DNA of 64,000 bases from Voacanga thouarsii (Eukaryota; Streptophyta; Magnoliopsida; Gentianales; Apocynaceae): NCBI GenBank assembly GCA_026120185.1, contig JANUWF010001491.1, forward strand, positions 1,426,001 to 1,490,000. Direction: 5' to 3'. The notes beneath the pieces were generated by a model. It was not told the DNA's origin and made no database searches. It saw only the letters and a list, made by a program, of their open reading frames with translations. Positions 49,840 through 61,410 of this stretch are shown one piece after another. How positions within the stretch are numbered: the stretch's first letter is position 1; the number at the start of each line of letters is the position of its first letter. Position numbers and translations under genes: made by a program.

Positions 49840-52800
49840 GATAAATACTGCCTTTACAAATGAGATATGGGTATTAGATACCAGATGTGGATCTTATTTG
49901 TACAATAACTTGTAGGGACTAAAGAGCAGTATAAGGCTAGAAAAGGCGACGTGGACTTACGTATCGCAAATAAGTCAAAGGTTGCTGCACTTACCTGTTG
50001 GGACATACGAGCTGAACATGCCTTCGAGATTAGTTCTAAAATTACAAAACTATTATTATGTACCAGTTTTAATAAAAAAACATTATCTCAGTTACGTGTT
50101 TAGACTTAAATGGATTTCATTTGATATTTAAGAATAAATGTTGTTCTTTTTCATTGAGTGATATTCGTTATAGTTCCGCAACTCTGGTTAATGGTTTATA
50201 TGTTCTAGACTTGGATTATCCAATACTCAATGTAAACAATAAGAAACCTAAAATAGATAACTCTAATACCTCTTACTTATGGAATTGTATTTTAGGCTAT
50301 GTAAACGAAAATCATATTTCTAAGTTACACAAGCTTGGTAAGTTAGGGTCATTTGATTACGAATCATATGGCATATGCAAGTTTTGTTTGCTAGGTAAAA
50401 TGGCTAAAACTCATTTTCTAGAAAAAGAAGAACAAGAAAAGGAGTTATTAGAACTCTTACATTTTGATGTATGTGGCCTAATGTCAATACAAGCAAGAAG
50501 AGGTTGTAACTATTTCATAACCTTTGTCATTAATTTCTCACGATACGGTTATTTGTATTTAATAAAATACAAATCTGAGGCCTTTGATAAGTTAAAAGAC
50601 TTCAAGAATAAAATAGAGAAATAACATAGCAAAAGTATTAAGACTCTAAGATCTGATCGAAGGGGAGAATACTTGAGCCAAGAGTTTCTAAGTTTTCTTA
50701 GACATAATGGGATATTATCTTAATGGACTCCACCACATACATCTCAACGTAACGGTGTATCTGAGAAAAGGAATCGAACCCTTTTAGACATAGTACGGAC
50801 CATGATAGCTTCTGCAAACTTACCAAAGTCATTTTGGGGGTATGCACTAGAGACTTCTGTTTATATATTAAACAGAGTTTCGACAAAATTGGTTGATTCT
50901 ACCCTATTTGAGATGTTCTTTGGTAAGAAACTAAAGTTATCTCACTTGCAAGTATGGGGTTGTCCTGCTTTTGTCAAAAGGCCACAGTCAGACAAACTTG
51001 ATAGTAAGTCTGACAACTGTTTGTTTGCGGGATATCCGAAAGAATCTTTCGAATATTATTTCTACCTACCCTCTGAAAACAAAGTGTTTGTTTCAAAGCA
51101 TGCCATTTTCTTAGAGAAGGAGCACATGCTCAAATGGGATAGTGGGAGTAAAATTGAACTTAGTGAAGTTCAAGAAGATCAAACAAGCAAGGATCAACCA
51201 TCTGATCCCACATCTATTTAGAGAATAGATGAACTTTCTACTACGTAAGAACCTCGTAGGTCTAGTAGGATACGTATGGCACCTGAGAGATATAGATTTC
51301 TCGTTAGTGACCACAATGACGTATTGCTCATAGATGAAGATGAGCCTACTATCTACAAGGATGTTTTGAACAGTTCAGAATCTGGTAAATGGCTTGAGGC
51401 CATTAAGTCAGAGATGGATTCCATGTACGACAACCAAGTATGGACTTTGGTTGATCCACCCAAAGGATTTTAAACCTATTGGGTGCAAATGGATTTTCAA
51501 GAAGAAAATGGACATGGATGGTAACTTAGTTACCTATAAAGTACAACTAGTGGCGATTGGTTATCGTCAACAGCATGGTATTTACTATGACAAAACTTTC
51601 TCGCAAATAGCCATGTTAAAATCCATCAAGATACTCCTAGCCATTGCTGCTCATTACTATTATGAGATTTCGCAACTTGGATGTGAAAATAGCTTTCTTA
51701 AACTAAAATCTGACTGAGAAAGTATATATGACACAACCTGAAGGTTTCACATCCAATTATGGTACAAAGATGTGTAAGCTGCAAACATCCATTTATGGAC
51801 TTAAGCAAGCTTTTAGGAGTTGGAACATCTATTTTGATGAAACAATCAAAGAGTTTGGTTTCATTCAAAACATGGATGAGCCTTATGTATACAAGAAGGT
51901 CAATGGGAGTGCAATCGTTTTCTTATTACTTTATGTAGATGACATATTCCTAATAGCAAACGATATACCTATCTTGCAAATGGTTAAAATTTGATTGTCT
52001 AAACAATTCTCCTTGAAAGACCTTGGTGAAGCAACCTACATTCTTGAAATAAGGATCTATAGAGATAGATCCAAAAGGTTGCTAGGTTTTTCATAGTCTA
52101 CATACATAGATAAAGTGCTAAAGAGGTTTAGCATGGATCAATCCAAAAGGGGATTCTTACCCATGTCACATAGTGTAAGCCTTTCAAAGTCAATGTTTAC
52201 TAAGACACAAGTTGAAAGGGATCACATGAGTAAGATTCCATATGCTTTGGTAGTTGGATCTATCATGTACGCTATAATATGTACAAGGCCCGATGTATCT
52301 TATGCTCTCAGCTTGACGAGCAGTACCAATCTGACTTTGGTGAGGGTTATTGGGCGGCTGTGAAGAACATCCTTAAGTACTTACAAAGGACTAAGAATGT
52401 GTTCTTAGTATATGGAGAAGGTGATTTGAAAATAAACGGGTAAACTAATGCCAGTTTTCAATCTGACAAAGATAATTTCAAATCACAATCAGGTTACATA
52501 TTTATGTTATGTAAAGGGGCAATAAGTTGGAAGAGTTCCAAACAAGAGACTATTGCCGACTCTACAACAGAAGCTAAGTACATAGCCGCTTTTGAAGCGG
52601 CTAAGGAGGCCGTTTGGATCAAGACGTTTGTGACGGAACTGGGTGTGGTTCCTAGCGTTGTTGGTCCAATATCTTTGTATTGTGAATACAACGGAGCCAT
52701 TGCACAAGCAAAGGAGCCTTGGTCTCACCAATGATCCAAACATGTACTACAATGCTGTTATCTGATCCGGGAGATCATAGATAGGAATGATGTAAAGATA

Positions 52801-52911
52801 GAGAGAGTTCCCAAGGATGAGAACATAGCTGACCCACTTACAAAAGCACTATCCCAAAAGAAATATGATAAGTATGTTGAGTCATTCGGTATTAGATACA
52901 TGAATGATTAG
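49840..52911 (+). pseudogene. E2 pol
   Basis: Protease WVLDTRCGSYLY has DTR in place of DTG. Integrase (50121-50624) has HFDVCG, but FVINFSRY replaces the usual FIDDFSRY, so a catalytic aspartate is lost. NGVSEKRNRTLLD and SFWGYALETSVYILN follow (50750-50880), then the linker with SKIELSEVQEDQ (50802-51221). Reverse transcriptase spans 51276-51994 with a frame change near 51470, and YVDD at 51932-51943. RNase H is at 52504-52911 with ADSTTEAKYIA and ADPLTKALS. Multiple stops and shifts. Confidence 0.9.
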
Positions 52912-52931
52912 CTCTAGTGCAGGTGCGAGTT

Positions 52932-52990
52932 TGTTAGTGTTATGCCCTAGAGGCAATCACTTGAACGTTGTATATAACACATCTTATCTA
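52932..52990 (+). repeat. E2 3' LTR, truncated
   Basis: TGTTAGTGTTATGCCCTAGA and about 40 further bases match the 5' LTR start, then the match is lost. About 1.63 kb of LTR is missing. Confidence 0.8.
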
Positions 52991-55507
52991 AAAAAATAAC
53001 ATGTCCATTACAAAATAACATGGATCCATACATGCATGGATCTAACAAATAACATGGATCCAACAAATGACATGTTGATTTATCTAAAAAATAGGCTTGT
53101 ATTAACATACATCACAACAAGGGTGATTTTCTACTAGTCATAATATTATTTATGGATTTATTGAAAAATATAACATCATGAAAGCATAATAAAAAATGAT
53201 GGTTTAATGTCCATCATACATCAAACATCCATAAAACTCTTAATCATAATGAACATACAATGATCTTAAATTATTTCATAATTTTTGATTCACAACATTC
53301 ATTTAATGCTTCTTGTCTTAAATCTATTTCCTTCACCCACATACATATCTCCAACCCCATATTATTCCGTGAACCTATCAAATCCCTTATCTAAGAGTCT
53401 TGATTTTGAAAATTTAAAGAGGAGATTGAAAAAGAAATACTTGATTTGATAAACATTTGATGAAGGTTGCACTTTGCTTTGGGGAGATCCATTAGTTCTT
53501 GATGGCTTTTAATGATTCGGAAATAGTCCATGGTTGTTCAGCAACATTTCGAACAATAGAAGGGTGAGAGTGAGAGGAGAACAAATGAGAGTAGAAGAGG
53601 AGAATATAAGTTGAATAAAAGAAGAAGAACAAGAAGATTGTTCTTATTTTACCTTTTTGGTGTTCTTTGAATCTTCAACAAAAAAGGATGGTTTGATCCA
53701 TTTAAAAGTTCAACTTTATGTTTTTTGGTGTTTTAAAGTGCTGCAATAAAGAATATGGGTTGAATATTGATTATCTAGAGAGTTTGGGAGTGATTGGAGA
53801 TGTTTAGGAGTGGTTTAAGCTTGAAGATGTGAAGTGTGTGTTCTTGGTGTTTTTGAGAGAGTTTGAGAGGAGATGAATTTCGTATGTGTTTGTGAGTGTG
53901 ATGGCCGAAAGGCTTAGACTAGGAGGAGCTTTTGGTTATCCAAGAATGAGAGAGAGAGTTTCAGATTTTTTTTTTTAAATTCAAATTGAGAGAAAAGTGG
54001 AGTTGTTTGAAATATAGGATTAGTTAATGGTGCTTGCTCTTGGAAGGTTTCTTGTTCTTCAATGGTGCATGGCTGAATTAGCTATGTTTCAACCAAAGGA
54101 TGGAGAGTTGTTTCAGACATAAGGCTGGCCAAAAATGGCTATGAAATGGTAGAGGATTTTCTGGTTTTATCAATTAGCTAAAGGAGTGTTTTAATGGAAC
54201 AAAATTTGGAATTTTAATTTGATGTTTGAACAAGTTTGGATAGAGTGAATATGGGAGTTTTGTTTACGTATGATAATGGAGTCCTAGTACTCAAGGTTGG
54301 TGGGGAGCCAAGATGTTCAGCTCATGGTTGTACAAGGGCTGAAATTCAGTGAGGTTTGCTGATGAATTTCGGCCTTACTGAATTTCAGCCTTAGCATTGA
54401 AGAGACAAAGTTGGAAAAATTTTCTAGAATTGAAGCTCAAAAACACTTGGAATTGAAATGGTTTTGGTGTAGAATTTTTGGTCCACATTGGCACGATTTT
54501 GCAGCTGGATTTTAAGGGTGTTTGAAGGTCATTTAATGGTGGTTTTCCAGCCTTCATCTTGAAGAACAGAGGAAGTTCTAGCTGTTCATATGTTCTAATG
54601 AGTGACTTCAAGTTCATGTTCAATGTTGCTAGTTTGTTGGAAAAAAATTCTGGTTTGGCATTATTTGTAAAGCTCCGAAAATTCAAGGAATTTCCAGCCT
54701 TCATCCTCACATAAAATCATTAGTTTTCTTGCAAGAATTGGGTAGGAAAGCTAGCTGCAATTTTCAAAAACAGCCTCGAAGGAAATCTAGAAAATTTTCT
54801 AGATTTTTAACTAACACATGAACAAGATGAAGATGGAGTTTTGAAGGAATAGCCATGGTGTTTTTCTTGGAACCTCTACCTATTTTTCCTCCTTACTTTC
54901 AGTCATCTCTATTGCACAAGAGCTGGGATATTTGAAATTCTAAGCTAGGGAATTATCTCAAAATTTTTATGATTAAAAATGGATTAAAGAATTAAGAGTA
55001 GTTAAAATTTCAAAGATGTTAGAACAAGGATAGCAAATTTAATGGGGACAAGAATTCTTCTAGAATTCTTTTTAGGACAAGATCACATGGTCAAGACATT
55101 ACCATTATGTCTTCCTTAAGACAACATTCCTATCTTAAAGGAATTTAAGGAAAACAAAAATTAAAACATGGCTAAGATAAATATGAATAAAACTTAAGTG
55201 ATGGGATTTGAACTCAACACCTTAGAGATTAATTCACAAAGCTCTACCTACTTAACCACAACAACTCTTATTTTTATTTTCTCAACCAAATATTCTTCTT
55301 ATCTAAACCTCAAGCCATCATCCTATTCTAACCCCAAGCAAAATTACCATATTACCATTTCTACTCAACAAAAACAAATAAATAATATCTCCTATAAACC
55401 ATAATTCTAAGGCACACAAAAATCATTCAAATGATTTATTTTATGTATGATGACACGATATGCATCCCATTCCTCTTAATCTAGGGTAGGCTTTAGGTGG
55501 GGTTTCA
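52991..55507 (+). mobile_element. Delta family copy B/C, 3' part
   Basis: Colinear with the second half of copy A: TGTGTTCTTGGTGTT near 53840, GGCCGAAAGGCT near 53900, the tRNA-like segment, and the terminus GGTGGGGTTTCA. The first 100 bases (52991-53090) hold repeated AATAACATGGATCC words, likely junction filler. No coding similarity. Confidence 0.72.
55200..55260 (-). other. tRNA-like A-box/B-box segment in delta copy B/C
   Basis: On the minus strand TGGTTAAGTAG fits the pol III A-box. About 35 bases later GTTCAAATCC satisfies the GWTCRANNC B-box fully, better than in copy A. Spacing is tRNA-like, but no acceptor stem is seen. Confidence 0.6.
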
Positions 55508-55947
55508 CATAATAGCTCTTTTAAAATAATTTTTTAAAAAAATATGGATATTCATATTCGAATGAAATAACTAACAACTTAGTAGTTAGTTTGCATATGG
55601 AATGCTAAATAGCATAGTGCAGATATGATTTACCTAAGAAATACATCCTCCAAGTCCTATGCCCTGAAAGAACTGATGAAACCTTATATCTACCATAAAA
55701 AATTCTATAAGCTTAGGGCTTTGGATTGTACCCAATGATATTCCAATAATCACCGAATGAACAACAATTCCTAATTCCAGAACCTACAAAATTTACCCTA
55801 TTTTCAGCCCACAATAACCATATTTCAGACTTCAAATACTACTACCAAATATCTAGCAGCCAACAAATGTCTATGCCTGCAAAAAACCTGAGATTATGGA
55901 ACAAAATTAGCATTAAGTAGAAGGTCAATTACCTGAGATTATGGACT
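55508..55947. other. CACTA interior, right of the delta copy
   Basis: No gene recognised. CCTGAGATTATGGA occurs twice (about 55888 and 55932). Confidence 0.5.
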
Positions 55948-56335
55948 GTAGGAGTGAGGGGCTACAGGGTGGGGGTCACTGGTTGGGGGGCGGGGGGTAG
56001 AGGCGGGAGGGGGCTTGTGGGGAGATGGGGAGATCAAGGGGCTGCAGGATAGGAGAGCTCGGGGTCGCGGGCTAGGGGTGCTCGGGACGAGCTGAGGGTG
56101 GCAGGGTGGGGAAGCTTGGGACGATCTGCGGGCTGGGGAGTGGGGGGTTGCAGGGTAGGGGGCCACAGGTGTAGGGGCCTGTGGACGGGGGGTGTTGGGT
56201 GAGGAGTTAGGGATAAGTGGGCAGGGGGCTCGCGGGAAGGTGGGTAAGGGGCTATGGGGTAGGGAACTGTGGGTGGGGGGTGCCAGCTATGGAGGGCACG
56301 ACGAGAGGGGTGATAGGTGGAGGGGGTCTATTACC
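55948..56335 (+). repeat. G-rich degenerate repeat block
   Basis: About 390 bases in which one strand is overwhelmingly G, in sharp contrast to the AT-rich surroundings. Variants of GGGGCTGCAGGGTAGGG recur. Runs of 3-6 G with short loops (for example 55985-56025) satisfy the usual quadruplex pattern. The proline-rich minus-strand frame 55939-56166 and the glycine-rich plus frame are composition effects. Confidence 0.8.
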
Positions 56336-58218
56336 TGTAGCATTCAAGTGACTTTACAAAGACCTGGTTGTATCAAGACATAGCTAAAACTTCATTTATT
56401 CTCAGCCATAGAGTCTAGTGTGCACAAAGCTTATCAAGGAAGATCTCCCAACAATATGGATCCACGGCAAATCCGTGGTAATCTGCCATGGAATTGCCAG
56501 GATTAAAGATAATTTTGTGATTCCATGGAAAATCCATGATAAATAACCACAGATTTATCACGGAACACACAACAAAAATTTAGCCTTTTCTTTTTATCAC
56601 TACTTTGCGTAACATACTTTTTTGTATACTCTCAATGATAATATATTTCTTCACACCAATTTTCAAAGGCTTTAACAATCAAAATAAAATAAAATTATAT
56701 CGTTTCTTTAAAATTTTTAATTTTAATATAAACGTGTATTTCGATACTAAAAAATAATACATCTTATTTTCAATTCTAATTGAAGAATGAATGCATAAGA
56801 AAATAAATAAACCAAGATACATACAAATTATTTCATCATTTTTATTTAAAATGTATGGAGCAAAAATTAATACAAACTAATACAATTAATAAATTGGAAT
56901 AAAAAAGAAAAAAAAAGGCCGTGGCAAATTCATGGCAATCTGCCACGGAATTGCCACGGATTAGTGGCAATTTTGTGATTCCGTGCAACACACAACAAAA
57001 AATTAGCCATTTCTTTTTATTACTACTTTGCTTAACATATTTTTGGTATACTCTGAATGATAATATAGTTCTTCACAACAATTTTCAATGGCTTTTACAG
57101 TTGAAATAAAATAAAATTATATCGTTTATTTAAAATTTTTAATTTTAATACAAACGTGTATTTTGATACTTAAAAATAATTCATCTTATTTTCAATTCCA
57201 TTTCGAGAATGAACGCATTGGAAAATAAATAAATTAAGATACTTACAAAATATTTCGTCGTTGTTATTTAAAATGTATGGAACAAAAATTAATACAAACT
57301 AATATAATTTATAAATTAGAACAAAAAAAGTAAAAAAATGTCGTGGCAATCTCCCACGAAATTGGCATAGATTAGTGACAATTTTGTGATTCCGTGGCAA
57401 ATCCATGGATTGCCAGGGAAAACACAACAAAAATTTAGCCATTTCTTTTTATCGCTACTTTGCATAGCATCCTTTTTTGTATATTCTCAATGATAATATA
57501 GTTCTTGACAACAATTTTCAATGGCTTTTACAGTCGAAATAAAATAAAATAATATCATTTCTTTAAAATTTTAAATTTTAATACAAACGTGTATTTCGAT
57601 ACTAAAAAATAATATATCTTATTTTCAATTCCATTTCAATAATGAATGCATTAGAAAATAAATAAATCAAGATATTAACAAAATATTTCGCCGTTATTAT
57701 TTAAAATGTATGGAACAAAAAATAATACAAACTAATACACTTAATAAATTAGAATAAAAAAAAGAAAAAATGTCGTGACAAATCCATGGCAATCTGCACC
57801 GGAATTGCCATGGATTAGTGGCAATTTTGTGATTTCGTCGCAAATCCGTGGCCAATAGTCACGGATGTGCCATGGAAAACACACAAAAAATTTAGCCCTT
57901 TCTTTTTATATGTACTTTGTGATTTCATGGCAAATCCGTGGCTAATGTTTTGCATAATTTTGCGGTGGAAATGTTTCTATCAAAAATCGATGGCTAATAT
58001 TTGGCATAATTTTTTGGCGCCTTTTTTTGTTACCGATTTGCGATGGAATTTGTTTGCATCGCTACTTGCTACTATTTCCATCGCAATTCTATGCAAACAG
58101 CTACGGATTTGATATGGTATTTTTTCCCTTGCAAGTAGCTTGTATTTTGCTGTGGCAAAGTCCATCGCTGATTGGCATAGAAAATTTTCTATGGCAGATT
58201 CACTGTTTTCTTGTAGTG
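56336..58218. repeat. CACTA right subterminal region
   Basis: Contains CCACGG/CCGTGG words in both orientations throughout (for example the inverted pair at 56462-56478) and ends TTTTCTTGTAGTG. The innermost part is a tandem array described separately. The outer 300 bases use TCCATCGC/GCGATGG variants. Confidence 0.85.
56565..57930 (+). repeat. Tandem repeat, three units of about 420-460 bp plus a partial unit
   Basis: Unit starts are marked by ACACAACAAAAATTTAGCC at about 56565, 56987, 57421 and 57878. Each unit runs through AT-rich sequence (AAACGTGTATTTCGATACT, ATGTATGGA-CAAAAATTAAT) and ends in a cluster of TGGCAA/CCACGGA motifs. Subterminal tandem arrays of this kind are common in CACTA elements. 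Confidence 0.9.
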
Positions 58219-58496
58219 TATGACTGTTCTAGTGATCTAAATATTTAGGGCCCTAGGGAACAGGACTTGGATGTTTTCTTTAGGGTAGCTCCCTTGGAAA
58301 GTGGAAACATTATAGGATGTCACAGATCATTGGACTATAGGTCTAAGGATGGTAGATATCTTTTAGAAATGTGTTAGTACACTTCTTAATCTCTAAATAT
58401 ATGGCGGTGCGTAAAGGGGTATTTTGGTTATTACACCTGTAGGGAGGAGATATTGCTAACTCAACATTATCCTTGGGGTTAGTATTTCTTGATGGT
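58219..58496 (+). repeat. E4 5' LTR, piece 2
   Basis: Resumes after the CACTA element with its TAT duplication and follows the E3 LTR (GATCTAAATAT, GTAGCTCCCTTGGAAAGTGG, CTAAGGATGGTAGAT). Ends with ATGGT, the duplication of the next insertion. Confidence 0.9.
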
Positions 58497-60402
58497 TGAA
58501 GGCTTAAAATGGCAAAAATCATTAAAAAGAAAGCATGCTAGGAAAATGAAAATTTTACCTTTGTGATTGAATGACTCTCTTCGCACTGGTGTAGATATTT
58601 GTATAAGGATATTTGAGGCTACTGGCTCATATCCTTGCAAACCTCTACTGCGTCTCATTCACGCGAAGCTTTTGATCTTCCGAAATAGTGCTCATAGAAT
58701 AGCCGGTGAAGGTTTAAAGTTTGGGTTTTGATAAGCATTGAAGGCTTGATTAAAAAATGGGTTTGGCTTTCTGTGAATGAAATTGAACTCCGAAGAGGCT
58801 TCTGTTTTCTATGCTTTACTTCTGTGAATCACCAACTCACAAAATTGCCAAACTTCTTCCAATTTCAATTCATCATTCATTCATTTGAATAGATGCCTGA
58901 GAGAGAAGACATTTCCGTGCAAACAGAAAGCATCCATGCTTTCTGTTATCCTGCACGAGAAACAATACGGGTTCCATCCCGTGTTATTTTTTTTTACTTT
59001 TTTATTTTATTTTATTTATTTATTTAATTAAATTAATATTTTTTATATAATTTTTTTCCCCTGGTCTTATTCATTGGGCCAGATTAAATTATTTATTTTT
59101 GGGTTTGAACACCCATAAATAATAAATCTCAATTATTTATTTTCTGGACTTTATTAAATGACCCAATAAATAATTAACAAGCCCACATAGACAAATATAA
59201 AATTTCATAGCTTTTATCTTATTTTTATCCAGATTAATTTTCTAATTATTCAATCTGGGCATTGTGCCCTAAATAATTAATTAACCAATTAAACTAGATA
59301 AAATAAATACTCTCTCTCGGACCTTTTATTTTATTCTAGTCGAATAATAAATTAGACTAATAAAATAAAACCCTTAAATATCAAGACCAATTCCTTAACC
59401 CAAATATTTTCGGACTTAAGGACCACTTCGGGGACCAAAAGATACATTGCCTTGGCTACTAAAATAACCAAAATAACCCTGCTATATAAATAGCTGTATT
59501 TTATATTTTAAATATTTCCTAATATCACCATAAGGAAATATTGACCCTAAAGACAATGCTGTGTTAGCAAAGTCTTCGACCTATAGGTATAATAACTAAA
59601 ATACCCATCTACGCATTACCGTGCAATTAGAGAGGAAGAGTATACTAACACCTCTCTAATAGATATCTACCATCCTTAGACCTGTAGTTCAATGATCCAC
59701 GACTTTTGGAATATTTCTACTTTTCAAGGGAGCAACCCTAAAGTAAACGTCCAAGTCTTGTTCCCCAGGGCCCTGGTTAATTAGATCATTTGAACAGTCA
59801 CAAAGGATGATATAGCATAGAAGCTATCTTGTACAAGTCTGTCTTAACTAACTAGTCACATATACCCAACATACAAATATATTGGTTCTACAGAAGAACC
59901 TCAACTACAGTATATTAATGTATATGTACTTCCAGTTTTCATCATATTACCAACTCATACTCAAGCGGTAGAGTATTAGTCCACGTTGTAGCAGTAATAT
60001 TTTAGGTTTTTTTAAATAGAACTTTTAGAAACCACTATTACAAGCTATATTCTGCGTAATCGAAATACGCTTATGCTATGAAGTGAGTGGACTACTACTG
60101 GCTAAAGGTAAGCCATTCCCCATTTGAAATTCATAATACAATAACCTATGCATGATGAGATTCCCATTCTCATCAATCGGTTAAAAACAAAAAAAATATG
60201 TGTTAAGTAACTCATGATCCATAACTTATTGTGAAAGACCACCATTCATATGGATCACTTACTTAAACACAATGGGTCTTTTTCAAATGAAAATCGTGCA
60301 CAAATAAAATAGAAATTCACAAAAAAAAGAGAATAAATTCTTTTATTAATAAATTTGATAAATACATCGGATAAACTAGTCTAGAGGGCATATTTTCCAA
60401 CA
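58497..60402 (-). mobile_element. Beta-family solo LTR inside the E4 5' LTR, perfect target duplication
   Basis: Minus strand: TGTTGGAAAATATGCCCTC start to GCCTTCA end, 1906 bases. Flanked by ATGGT at 58492-58496 and 60403-60407. It lies in opposite orientation to its host LTR of the same family. The body contains the E3 LTR landmarks in reverse. Confidence 0.93.
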
Positions 60403-61396
60403 ATGGTGATATTAGAAAATATTTAAAATACAAAATACAACTATTTATATGGTAGAGGTATTTTGGACATTTTAGTAGCGAAAAAAATGTGTCTTTTAGT
60501 CTTCGGAATACCCATAAGTCCTAATGGTTTTTGGGTTAAGGAATTGGTCTTAATATAAAATGGAATTTATTTTATTTAGGTAGCTTGATTTATTTATTGG
60601 CTAAAATAAATTAAAAGGTCCAGAGAGAGAATTTTTAATTAGCTTAGTTTAGTTGGACAATTTATTATTTATGGCAAGAGCCAAGATTAAATAATTAATG
60701 CTGGCCTGCTCTGAACTAGGAAAGGCTTGAGGAAAAATATTTGGTCCAATTTTAGGTTAAATAATTAATTATCTATGGGGCTCATATTAGCTGTAGTCTA
60801 GTTAATTAATTTTTAACCTAGCCTAACAAGTTGGACCAAAGGTCCATGTTTAATCCTTATTTTATTAAGGTTAAACAAATATGGGTTATCCGGTAGTTAT
60901 TTCTATTTTTGAAATTCCAAAAGGATGTCATAAGATTTATCCTGATAGCTCTTGATCTGGAGTCTTGCTAATTTTTTATTTTTATTAGCTAGAAGGAAAC
61001 ATGTAGAAAAAAAGAAAAAGTCTACCACTTTTTCTCTAGCCACGTGTCTCTCTTTGATCATTGTTTTTCTATACTATAGAACCAAAAAAAAAAAAAAAAA
61101 CTCCTATTTGGTGGTTGCTTGAAAGCACTGAGTCAAAGCAAGAAGATCATTTTTCCTTTCCTATCAGCATTCATCATGTTTTAAGCACAGGTTATATTCC
61201 GAAAGATTAAAGGCTCGCATGTGTGCATGTCCAGAAGATGTAGTAGGCTAGTGGGTTTTGATCCAGAAGATTCAACAAGTCAAAGAGAAGACATCCCTAT
61301 TGTTCAGATGTCTTCTTCTAAATACTCTTTCACTATGCCTCATTTTTACAATTTATGTTTGCTTTTATGACTTTCGTTTTGCCATTTACAGCTTCA
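60403..61396 (+). repeat. E4 5' LTR, piece 3
   Basis: Continues the E3-type LTR (GATATTAGAAAATATTTAAAA, GTATTTTGGACATTTTAGTAG) to the terminus AGCTTCA. Contains a poly-A/T run near 61085-61100 and a CCACGTGTC word at 61040. Confidence 0.88.
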
Positions 61397-61398
61397 AT

Positions 61399-61410
61399 TG
61401 GTATCGGAGA
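61399..61410 (+). other. E4 primer binding site
   Basis: TGGTATCGGAGA, two mismatches from TGGTATCAGAGC, two bases after the LTR end as in E3. Confidence 0.85.

Larger units (their letters stand above)
45446..52990 (+). mobile_element. E2: alpha-family Ty1/copia element with truncated 3' LTR
   Basis: 5' LTR 45446-47129, degenerate primer site, leader, gag from 48986, pol to 52911, polypurine-like GTGCAGGTGCGAG, then only about 55 bases of 3' LTR (52932 to about 52990) before delta sequence resumes. Same family as E1. Frames are broken. The loss of most of the 3' LTR together with some flank indicates a deletion after insertion. Confidence 0.9.
26078..58218. mobile_element. Non-autonomous CACTA (En/Spm-type) transposon carrying an RKD pseudogene and later insertions
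   Basis: The left end reads CAGCACAAGAAATC and the right end, inverted, CACTACAAGAAAAC; the latter is the canonical plant CACTA terminus and the left differs from it at two bases. TAT flanks both ends (26075-26077, 58219-58221), the 3-bp duplication expected of this superfamily, and the E4 LTR continues across the gap. Both ends carry arrays of CCACGG/CCGTGG-containing subterminal motifs. Total span is 32,141 bases. Removing E5 and the split delta copy (with E2) leaves about 8.5 kb. No transposase similarity is visible, so mobilisation must have been in trans. Confidence 0.85.

Noticed and set aside
43494..55507. Two independent delta insertions at 43494 and 52991
   Set aside because: One has only the 5' half and the other only the 3' half, their summed length fits one copy, and E2 lies exactly between, so a single split copy is simpler. 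A clean outer target duplication was not found, so some doubt remains.
55939..56166. Proline-rich 75-codon frame on the minus strand
   Set aside because: Composition effect of the G-rich block; no domain, start context or splice signals.
56565..57930. CRISPR-like regular repeats
   Set aside because: Units are about 420-460 bases, directly adjacent and in a plant transposon end; there is no short-repeat/unique-spacer pattern.
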